NCBI GenBank assembly: GCA_946699065.1
Contig: CAMPDV010000112.1
Location: 372,001 to 436,000, forward strand
Direction of reading: 5' to 3'
DNA length: 64,000 nucleotides
DNA from: Loxodes magnus
Lineage: Eukaryota; Ciliophora; Karyorelictea; Loxodida; Loxodidae
The position numbers and the translations under genes are program-made. Positions 24,151 through 31,529 of this stretch are shown one piece after another. The notes under the pieces are model-generated. The model worked only from the letters and a program-made list of their open reading frames with translations. It was not told the origin of the DNA and did not search any database. Each line of letters opens with the position of its first letter. The first letter of the stretch is position 1.

Positions 24151-24506
24151 TTTGGTTGTGTTATTTTTTGCTTTATTTATTTCTTCCTCTGTTACTTTTT
24201 CTGTTGGTTGTCCTGCAAGATTAACTCGATCGTTACCAACTATGAGATTATTACGATACTCTTTTAAACAGGTATATCTCGCTAAGAACCTTATGATTTC
24301 CATCCGTGAGAAAGGTAAGTTTGGAATAACAAATAACTCTTTATGAATACCGATAGGAGTGGTAAAGGAGGAAAGTTACTTGGAAAAGATTTAGAATAAT
24401 GTGTTTTCAGGTATCTTAGCACAGTATCATAATCTTTCTTTTGGGCCTGCAAATTATTAGATATGGTATTATTCCTTAACTCTGGTGGTTTGGATTTATC
24501 CGTCAT
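24150..24506 (-). pseudogene. small phage-type ORF, frameshifted, fused by decay to the Rpn gene
   Basis: Starts ATG 24504-24506 (Met-Thr-Asp-Lys-Ser), overlapping the TGA of the upstream 57-aa ORF as ATGA, a bacterial translational-coupling arrangement. After about 70 residues it shifts frame near 24300 and continues as 'ARYTCLKEYRNNLIVG' with a Lys/Glu/Asn-rich tail. No family recognised; context suggests a phage replication-module protein. Confidence 0.55.
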
Positions 24507-24676
24507 GCACAGTCACGATAATTATTTTTATATTCTTCGGTATTAACTATTTTGTACATCTCTTGAGTAGTTTGTTCAAGCCATTTCCCTAGTTTTTCTA
24601 GTGATACGTGTCTATCGCTAGAATACAACCAGTTTAAAATATCATTTTTAGGTAGCGTAGAGATTTCTTTGTTCAT
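24503..24676 (-). CDS. small phage-type protein (57 aa)
   Basis: Intact ORF from ATG 24674-24676 to TGA 24503-24505: Met-Asn-Lys-Glu-Ile, then 'DILNWLYSSDRHVSLEKLGK' and Trp-Leu-Glu-Gln. No known domain. Coupled by a 4-nt overlap to the next ORF, so it belongs to a polycistronic bacterial unit. Confidence 0.55.
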   Translation of the reverse strand: MNKEISTLPKNDILNWLYSSDRHVSLEKLGKWLEQTTQEMYKIVNTEEYKNNYRDCA

Positions 24677-24726
24677 TGTGAATAATAAAATATATGATAA
24701 AAGACCAGTTATTACACGCTGCTCAA

Positions 24727-24960
24727 CTATAAAATGTCATCGTAAGCCTTTCGTAATTCGGTATTAAAAGCTTCTTTATCTAAGGAATTATCAACTTTAA
24801 CTAATACGCCGTTATTGAAATATATAGCTCTTTTACATGTACTTTGGCAAATAACATTCCACCCCTATAAAGACCCCATAAACCTATCTTGCATCATGTA
24901 CTCTACTTTACCTATAGCAGCCATAATTTTCATTATCTTTTTGATTAAAGATCGATCCAT
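24727..24960 (-). pseudogene. small phage-type protein with one in-frame TAG
   Basis: Met at 24958-24960, 'SLIKKIMKIMAAIGKVEYMM', then TAG at 24865-24867 between Ser-Leu and Gly-Trp, then 'VDNSLDKEAFNTELRKAYDD' and a TAG end. The frame also extends upstream of the Met. Unknown function; part of the minus-strand phage segment. Confidence 0.5.
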
Positions 24961-25063
24961 TGGCAATAGAGGATTAGCATCATAGGTAATAAAAAGCCCG
25001 ATTATAGGTATATTTTACTACAACTCAAGGGACAATTTTATTACTATGAAAGGATAAGCATTA

Positions 25064-25080
25064 AGTTAACCACTCTGGAT
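25064..25080. repeat. partial copy of the 38-bp inverted repeat end
   Basis: AGTTAACCACTCTGGAT closely matches the outer 17 bases of the repeat at 27681-27718 (two differences). Likely a scar of another Rpn-type element. Confidence 0.4.
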
Positions 25081-25119
25081 TGGTTAGCTTTAAGAAAATT
25101 TCTTATCCATGAAATCACG

Positions 25120-26017
25120 AAATATTTGAAGCTGCCTCTATGTCTTGCGAATAATTATACTGCTCATTAATGTACTTTATACAGGCCAGTTGCTTTCTTC
25201 CCCTAAATCAGCGTTACTCTCAACACCTGCTGTGCTACACCATTTGTTTATTGTTTCACTCGGTACGTTATGCAATTTAACCAATTCTATTAATTCTAAA
25301 AGTGTTTTGCTTGGTTCTTGCTGAATGTACTCTTCTTCGTGATGCGATAAAACGGAATCAAGCTTGCCATTTACGCTTTGAGATTTTGTGTGTTATATTT
25401 TTAACTTCCATTTCAAGCTCATTAAAATTCTTTACCCTCCATTTACTCAGCTGTTGAATGCTGACTGATTATCACAGGAAAGCCTTACGTAGTGCTTGAG
25501 CCTCGGTACATTTAGCAAGCTGCCCATATGGCCTTTTTTACCACATAGTATTAGGCATTGGTGTATCTTTCTTACTGGCGTAGTTTTCTAATCAGTATTC
25601 TTTAGCGGTAAATTCAGCAATACTATTATTTACTAATTTTTTAACTGTTACCTTGTACCATTTAGTTTAAGTTATTTTTACACCTCCTAAGTCTGCTGTT
25701 ATATCTTCACAAATTCACTCACTTACACCTGCATATTGCTGGGTTCGTGCTGCCTGTATCCTATATAGACCAACACCTACCATAACCACATCTTTTTCCT
25801 CGTATTTGCCTGTCAGAGCATTTCTTACATTCATCGTAACAATATGAACGGGTTTTCGCATTGGGTCTAGTTTTGTTGCCTTACAATAATCAAGAACCAC
25901 TTTCATACTTTCGTCTCTTGCCCCAGTATATAAAATATTTTTTAGTGCTGACCATATATGCTGATCAATTTCATTGGTGGTATTTATTGTCCCAAATTTG
26001 GGAGAAAAACCCCGCAC
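25120..26017 (-). pseudogene. bet: phage recombination protein RecT/Bet family, decayed
   Basis: The N-terminal part has 'DYCKATKLDPMRKPVHIVTM' and 'VMVGVGLYRIQAARTQQYAG', the DNA-annealing core of Bet/RecT. The frame continues through 'VTVKKLVNNSIAEFTAKEY', a TGA (25592-25594) where a Trp or similar is expected, 'PMPNTMW', a TAA (25538-25540) in the 'MWQKxP' Gln position, 'YGQLAKCTEAQALRKAF', then a frameshift and 'MEGKEF' preceded by a TAA (25443-25445). A C-terminal tail follows to about 25120 with one more shift. The extreme N-terminus is replaced at the palindrome near 25990. The protein normally anneals ssDNA for phage recombination. Confidence 0.8.
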
Positions 26018-26029
26018 TTGCAGTGCGTC
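26013..26029 (+). other. hairpin at the left end of the IS200/IS605 element
   Basis: CGCACTTGCAGTGCG has a 6-bp stem with a 3-nt loop, 25 bp upstream of the TnpA start. Subterminal hairpins bound by TnpA are typical of this family. Confidence 0.55.
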
Positions 26030-26052
26030 GTTTCAACAAATAAAATGGGAGA

Positions 26053-26488
26053 ATGCAATATTATAAGAAAACTAGTCATACAATTTATGATTGTACTTAC
26101 CACATAGTATGGGTAACGAAGTATCGGTACAAGGTGCTAATAGGTGATATTGGCAGAAGAACTAAAGATCTAGTTCAAGAAATTTGCCAAGATAATGGAG
26201 TTAAGATATTAAGACCGTAAAGTAGCTTCTAATTATGTACACATCTACGTATCGGTTCCGCCTTATCAGAGTACAAGTAAAGTTGTTCAATATCTTAAAG
26301 GAAAATCCTCAAGAAAAATCCAGCAGGAATTTCCTGAATTGAGAAAGCGATACTGGGGTAAGCACTTATGGTCTGTTGGATATTTTGTAAGGACTACAGG
26401 TAACGTTACTGATCAAATGATAAAAGATTATATAGATAGGCATGAATCTAGAGATGATAAATTTGGTGACTTCCAAGTTGAAAATTAG
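26053..26488 (+). pseudogene. tnpA: IS200/IS605 transposase TnpA (Y1 HUH), frameshifted
   Basis: Starts ATG 26053 with 'YYKKTSHTIYDCTYHIVWVT', the TnpA N-terminus. A shift near 26210 moves to 'RKVASNYVHIYVSVPP', then 'VVQYLKGKSSRKIQQEFPEL', 'KRYWGKHLWSVGYFVRT' and 'MIKDYIDRHE' with the catalytic Tyr. The HUH metal-binding motif is normally D-H-V-H-x; here it reads N-Y-V-H-I, so the first His has become Tyr (CAT to TAT, one C-to-T). Both changes make it inactive. Length is otherwise about 145 aa, normal for the family. Stop TAG 26486-26488. Confidence 0.85.
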
Positions 26489-26513
26489 CTACAGCTAAGA
26501 CATTAATGCCTTA

Positions 26514-26551
26514 ATCTTAAGCTCTGCATTTGCAATATAGAGTGGTTAACT
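26514..26551 (+). repeat. left 38-bp inverted repeat of the Rpn element
   Basis: Pairs with 27681-27718 with three mismatches. Begins ATCTTAAGCTCTGCATTTGC. Encloses the second Rpn gene. Confidence 0.7.
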
Positions 26552-26819
26552 GTTAAGTAGCAACAATAAGTTTATTGAAGTTAAAGGTGAACTAATAGCT
26601 AGAATACTTAGACCTAAAAATCAACTTGACCAATCTGACTGTGATGCATTCTTGTTTAAAGCTACTAAGTCTTGGTGGTTAGCTAAAAATAAAATATGGA
26701 CTATTTCAAATGTAAAAGAATGTTTAACAACAAGTAAAGTAAAGCTGCCATAATAAGTATAACCTTTATATATTAGCTCTGTTATGATAGAACATGATTA
26801 ATCAATAGAATTAAGCAGT

Positions 26820-27674
26820 GATTATGGAAAGAATAAGACGAGAGTGGATTTAGCATTTAAAAAATCTTCGGCGTGGAAGAGAATAAGGACTTGCTTATAT
26901 CATTGATTAATTCGATTGTCGGTATAGATGATATTACCTTACTTAATCCTTATAACCCCAAGAACTTCAGACAAGACAAATTATCAGGACTTGAAATTAA
27001 AGCCAAATGTATAGACGGCAAAATATTTAACATTGAAATACAAAACAGCGATGAGGCAGACTACGATAAAAAAGCCTTATATTACTGGGCTAAATTATAC
27101 ACGGAGCAGCTAAAGGTAGCCGAGGATTATTCCAAACTTTCAAAAGCTATCGGCATTCATATTTTAAATTTTACCTCAATAGTCGAAGCCAAGAATTATC
27201 ATAATTTTTCCATGTTACGGAAAAAGAGAATGGCTTTGCATATTTTAAGGATTTAGAATTACACACTATAGAGCTAAATAAATTTACCAATGATTCAAGT
27301 GAAGAATTGCAGGATATAGTTGCTAAAGCTAAGAATGCTCTTGATATGTGGGTTGCTTTCTTAACTAGGCACGATTTGCTAAAAGCAGATCGTTTACCGA
27401 AAGAACTGGATAATGATACACTAAGAAAGCTTCGCATTTATTAGATGTATTGAACTTTAGCTAAGATGAAAAAGAGCTTTACGAAGATCACCTTAAATGG
27501 CTAAGAATTGAAGCTAATACCTTAAAAAAAACTACGGAGAAGGCAAGGGAAGAAGCCTTGACTGAGGGTATATCTATAGGTATTGAAAAAACAGCTATCA
27601 ACATGATTAAACAAAAGCTGGACGACAAGCTAATTTCGTCCGTAACGGGTTTAACCTTAGAATAAATCTTAAAA
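26820..27674 (+). pseudogene. Rpn/PD-(D/E)XK nuclease, copy 2, in an inverted-repeat element
   Basis: Pieces in order: 'TRVDLAFKK', 'FGVEENKDLLISLINSIVG', 'LLNPYNPKNF', 'LSGLEIKAKCIDGKIFNIEI' then Gln-Asn (the catalytic E-x-Q), 'YYWAKLYTEQL', 'ENGFAYFKDLELHTIELNKF', 'WVAFLTRHDLL', 'LLDVLNFS' then TAA (27462-27464) where relatives have Gln or Lys, 'DEKELYEDHLKWLRIEANTL' and a final 'GLTLE' TAA (27663-27665) 'ILKLK'. Three single-base shifts occur at short A, T or AG runs. The gene lies between 38-bp inverted repeats, which suggests the pair forms a mobile unit of 1,205 bp. It is a different subtype from copy 1 (insertion at another domain boundary). Inactive in the standard code. Confidence 0.85.
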
Positions 27675-27680
27675 CTTAAA

Positions 27681-27718
27681 AGTTAACCACTTTGCATTGC
27701 AAATGCAGAGCTTAAGAT
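27681..27718 (-). repeat. right 38-bp inverted repeat of the Rpn element
   Basis: Inverted copy of 26514-26551, 35 of 38 positions identical by eye; the left arm of the IS481 copy begins 4 bp further on. Confidence 0.7.
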
Positions 27719-27721
27719 GAA

Positions 27722-28627
27722 ATAGTTGAGATTTAATCTTGCATTTAGTAAAATAAATTATTAAATGGAGATTAAAAATGCACTTAAATCAAAAAATAAT
27801 AAAACCAAAACTAGGTTTACTTGAATTAGCAAAAAGCCTGGGAGCACATCATCTGCCATTAAGGCTATGGGTTATAGTAGAGATAGTTACTATAGATTTA
27901 AAGAACTATATGAAACTGGTGGTGAAGAAACATTATACGAGATTAGCCGCAAGAAGCCGATAATAGCTAATAGAGTAGATCCTGCAGTAGAAAAAGCAGT
28001 TCTTGACATGGCTGTGGATTACCCGACATATGGGCAGCTTAGAGTATCGAATGAATTAAGAAAAATGGTATATTGGTATTACCTGGCGGAGTAAGGTCTA
28101 TTTGGTTACGGAATGATCTAAATAACCTAAAGCGCCTTGTTGTCTTGGAGACGAAGATGGCACAGGACGGTATAGTACTCATAGAAGCTTAATTGAAAGT
28201 TTTAGAGAAACGTAAAGCTGAAAAAGAAGCACATGAAGAGATAGAAACCGAACATCCAGGTTATCTTGGAGCACAGGATGTTTATTATGTCGGTACTTTC
28301 AAGGATATCGGCAAGGTATATACCCAAACATATATTGATACATATTCAAGGGTAGCAGATATTAAGCTCTATACCGAAAAAACTGCTATTACTTCTGCTG
28401 ATATGCTTAATGATAGAGTATTGCCATGGTATAAAAAGGAGGGGATTCCAGTACTTCGTATTCTCACTGATAGAGGTAGCGAATGCAAGGGAAATATCGA
28501 ACATCATGCTTTTGAACTGTTTTTGAGTATTGAAGGTATAGAGCATACTACTACTAAAGCTTATCATCCTCAGACTAATGGTATTTGCTAGCGGTTCCAT
28601 AAAACCATGAAAACTGAATTTTTTGAG
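27722..28627 (+). repeat. left arm of a 0.9-kb inverted repeat (IS481-type copy 1)
   Basis: About 906 bp almost identical to the reverse complement of 30623-31529. Scattered single-base differences are visible (for example near 28280 and 28362). The arm stops exactly where copy 1 is truncated. Confidence 0.85.
27778..28627 (+). pseudogene. IS481-type transposase copy 1, 3'-truncated
   Basis: N-terminal helix-turn-helix ([20 protein letters not shown], frameshift, [20 protein letters not shown]) followed by the rve/DDE core ('YIDTYSRVADIKLYTEKTAI', 'RILTDRGSEC', 'TTTKAYHPQTNGIC'). Shifts occur near 27865 and 28060. Stops: TAA 28190-28192 before Leu-Lys-Val-Leu-Glu-Lys, where relatives have 'EEQLKALEK' (Gln), and TAG 28589-28591 in 'NGIC-x-RFHKT', where relatives have Glu. 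The last 80 residues are lost at 28627, where sequence of the methyltransferase gene begins. Both stops also occur in copy 2, so they predate the duplication. Confidence 0.88.
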
Positions 28628-29465
28628 TCTTATACTTAAAGCCCCAAGCCTCTATTAGTTCTATGCTTCCAGTAGTAACGGAGCTGTACCACATAGAAAT
28701 ACGACCGCATTATCTTCTTAAGGAAGCTACAGACATTGCTTTTAGTGCTTCTATACTCATCGTGTTATAATGGTCTACTGCCCCGCCGTGATTACCACCA
28801 GCTTTTTCATCTCCGTACTGCCATGGCGGGTCGGCGTATATAACTCGATATTTACCTTTTGGCCACTCTGTTGCCTTATTCTTTTCTAAACGCTCGGCTT
28901 CTTGAATTTTGTTATAAGCTCGATCTATAGAAACTTTACCTAGTTTTAGTTCCTGTTTTACTTCTTCAGGGTCTTTTTCTAATATCTGCTTGGTTTTACG
29001 TACAGTTTCATAGATAAGATCAATGACTTTAGCTGCTTTTTCCAAAGCTTTGTCATTTTCTTCTCGTTCGGTTAAATCTAGTCTATCGATCATTTTATTT
29101 TCTGGGTTATTTTTCAATGTGCTTTACTGACGTATTCTAGCCTTTTTACTTTCGACGGCTTCAAGCTTAAGAGCTATTTCTGCCTTTTGAATGGTAGTTA
29201 GGTTTTTTCTACCTATTTGATTTCGTATCATCCATTCTTCAACTTCTAACTCAGTTCCCAATCCCGGCCTTTCTAATATGTTGAAGTTTATGCCATGTTT
29301 ACTGCAAATATCATACCTGTGATGTCCGTCGATTATTATGTTATTCCATACTACAAGCGGATCACAGCAACCTTCACGCTTAAGGCTAGTCTCCAAGAAG
29401 TTTAACTCCTCTCAGCTAAGAGGTGGAATAATACTTTGAAATTCTGGGTTAATTGTTAATTTCAT
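28628..29465 (-). pseudogene. phage ParB-like nuclease fused to MT-A70 adenine methyltransferase, truncated
   Basis: Starts ATG 29463-29465 (Met-Lys-Leu-Thr-Ile-Asn-Pro) and keeps one frame for 250 codons. The ParB part shows 'PLVVWNNIIIDGHHRYDICS'; the helical linker shows 'LTTIQKAEIALKLE'; the MT-A70 domain shows 'GKYRVIYADPPWQYG' with the DPPW catalytic motif and 'VDHYNTMS'. In-frame TGA at 29412-29414 (Leu-Ser-x-Glu-Glu) and TAA at 29121-29123 (Arg-Gln-x-Ser-Thr) break it, then frameshifts near 28720 and an abrupt end where the IS copy starts. 'ELIEAWGFKYKT' is still readable out of frame. Such proteins methylate adenine in phage DNA. Dead in the standard code. Confidence 0.82.
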
Positions 29466-29478
29466 AATACCTCCTCTT
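29466..29478 (-). promoter_or_regulatory. Shine-Dalgarno site of the ParB/MT-A70 gene
   Basis: AGGAGGTATT directly precedes the ATG on the minus strand, a strong bacterial ribosome binding site. It fixes the start and shows the gene's bacterial origin. Confidence 0.7.
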
Positions 29479-29499
29479 TGAATTGGTTTGATCATTCTG

Positions 29500-29700
29500 A
29501 ATTGTATTGCTGTTTATAAGCTGATGAATATCCTCTACCCACTATGCAGTAACTCGTTTACCTAGTCTTACTGATTTCGGAAAATGACCGGACTTTACTC
29601 CTGCCCAACAAGTAGACTTGCTAATAGGTAGTAGCTTTAGGAAATAGGAAGACGCACAAAGCCTGGATCGGGTAGTATGTGATTTTGAATATCTTGCTCC
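29500..29700 (-). pseudogene. alpA: AlpA-like prophage regulator (excisionase-type HTH)
   Basis: On the minus strand: Gly-Phe-Val-Arg-Leu-Pro, a one-base shift, then 'KLLPISKSTCWAGVKSGHFP' and 'KSVRLGKRVTA', TAG (29542-29544), 'WVEDIHQLIN'. This matches AlpA (RLPxVLxLVPVSRSTxWAGVKSGxYPKPVKLGxRTxAWRVEDI). The TAG sits at the conserved Trp, not at a Gln. AlpA activates prophage excision genes. Lies just upstream of the ParB/MT-A70 gene on the same strand. Confidence 0.75.
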
Positions 29701-29719
29701 GTCAAAATTTTAATTAATT

Positions 29720-30404
29720 TGGAGCAATATTAATGTGTTTTGTTAAGAGTGTGACCGAACAAAAGATTTTCGTGCCGAAAAAATACTTTCTTGGGATATA
29801 TAAAAGCTATATGTAGACTGGTTTATAAAGCAAAAATAAATTAGAAAAGACTAAGCATACTAAGGATTAGTTTTTTTGGGGTAGTCTTATTAATTTTATA
29901 TACACGATCATGACCAAGTAATTCTCTAGCAGGGAGCTATGTATTTACACATAGTTTCATCGCTCATAACTTTAAAATTAAATTCATGTTTAGCAGCTTG
30001 ATTTAAAATGTTTTTAGCGTTTAAATTTACTTCTGTATTATTACTCCATGCTACTTTTGCTATTGAAGCGATTGTTGGTCATATTCTTTTTTAGTTCTTA
30101 TATCGAGATTACTTTCTTCTAGTTCTTTTTTCTTTAGTATCTCTAGTAATTCCTTTCTTTCAATTTCCGATTTTTCATATTTTGCCTTCCAATCTTCAGC
30201 TTCAGGGACATTAATTTCCTTACTAGAGCTTCTAATTTTTGAGGAAATGGAATATCTTTGGATTTACACAATTTTATGAAATCTAATGGTATAATCTTAC
30301 TATCTTGAATTTTTATTGCATTGCATTCTATAGCTCTTTTTAATTGTACTAGTCAAGATTTGATCTTACAGACGCCATTATTTTTATTGTCCAAAATTGT
30401 CGTC
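29720..30404 (-). pseudogene. decayed phage/bacterial coding segment
   Basis: Around 30230-30090 the minus strand reads a Glu/Lys-rich helix ('NVPEAEDWKAKYEKSEIERK'), then a shift to 'NNTEVNLNAKNILNQAAKHE' and 'FNFKVMSDETMCKY'. No family recognised. G+C drops near 29720-29900, where I see nothing. Confidence 0.45.
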
Positions 30405-31472
30405 CAAATTCTGACTATTTTGTTCAGCTACATACTTAAGATACAATACCTCGTTATTCTTTTCAAGCAAAAGTTTTTAGTTTCTTCAAAAGTCTGCATA
30501 GGAGTCTTGCCATAGCAATATTTACCTGAATGAGGCCTTTCATAATTATAATGAAGAATCCAGTCATCCAAATCACTCTGTAATGTATCAAGAGATGTAT
30601 AAGTCTTTTTTCGCATAGCCGTCTCAAAAAATTCATTTTTCATGGTTTTATGGAACCGCTAGCAAATATCATTAGTCTGAGGATGATAAGCTTTAGTAGT
30701 AGTATGCTCTATACCTTCAATACTCAAAAACAGTTCAAAAGCATGATGCTCGATATTTCCCTTGCATTCGCTACCTCTATCAGTGAGAATACGAAGTACT
30801 GGAATCCCCTCCTTTTTATACCATGGCAATACTCTATCATTAAGCATATCAGCAGAAGTAATAGCAGTTTTTTCGGTATAGAACTTAACATCTGCTACCC
30901 TTGAATATGTATCAATATATGTTTGGGTATATGCCTTGCCGATATCCTTGAAAGTATCGACATAATAAGCATCCTGTGCTCCAAGATAACCTGGATGTTC
31001 GGTTTCTATCTCTTCATGTGCTTCTTTTTCAGCTTTACGTTTCTCTAAAACTTTCAATTAAGCTTCTATGAGTACTATACCGTCCTGAACCATCTTCGTC
31101 TCCAAGACAACAAGGCGCTTTAGGTTATTTAGATCATTCCGTAACCAAATAGACCTTACTCCGCCAGGTAATACCAATATACCATTTTTCTTAATTCATT
31201 CGATACTCTAAGCTGCCCATATGTTGAGTAATCCACAGCCATGTCAAGAACTGCTTTTTCTACTGCAGGATCTACTCTATTAGCTATTATCGGCTTCTTG
31301 CGGCTAATCTCGTATAATGTTTCTTCACCACCAGTTTCATATAGTTCTTTAAATCTATAGTAACTATCTCTACTATAACCCATAGCCTTAATGGCAGATG
31401 ATGTGCTCCCAGGCTTTTTGCTAATTCAAGTAAACCTAGTTTTGGTTTTATTATTTTTTGATTTAAGTGCAT
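30405..31472 (-). pseudogene. IS481-type transposase copy 2, nearly full length
   Basis: Same protein as copy 1 but with its C-terminus: 'RFHKTMKNEFFETAMRKKTY', 'LQSDLDDWILHYNYERPHSG', 'KYCYGKTPMQTF', then a one-base shift to 'LLEKNNEVLYLKYVAEQN'. It carries the same frameshifts as copy 1 and the same TAA (31058-31060) and TAG (30659-30661). The DDE residues (Asp in IDTYSR, Asp in LTDRG, Glu position affected by the TAG neighbourhood) are otherwise kept. Full length about 350 aa is normal for the family. Confidence 0.88.
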
Positions 31473-31529
31473 TTTTAATCTCCATTTAATAATTTATTTT
31501 ACTAAATGCAAGATTAAATCTCAACTATT
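30623..31529 (-). repeat. right arm of the 0.9-kb inverted repeat
   Basis: Inverted near-identical copy of 27722-28627. Together the arms enclose about 2 kb of phage sequence and could extrude a hairpin or recombine. Confidence 0.85.

Noticed and set aside
23259..24346. plus-strand ORFs of 84 and 148 codons
   Set aside because: Antisense to the Rpn copy 1 and small phage ORFs, which carry family motifs.
28346..28600. 84-codon ORFs antisense to both transposase copies (also 30650-30904)
   Set aside because: Identical shadows of the IS481-type core on the opposite strand.
29412..29414. TGA in the ParB-like gene as Trp
   Set aside because: The residue between Leu-Ser and Glu-Glu is not Trp in the family; CGA or GAA decay is more likely.
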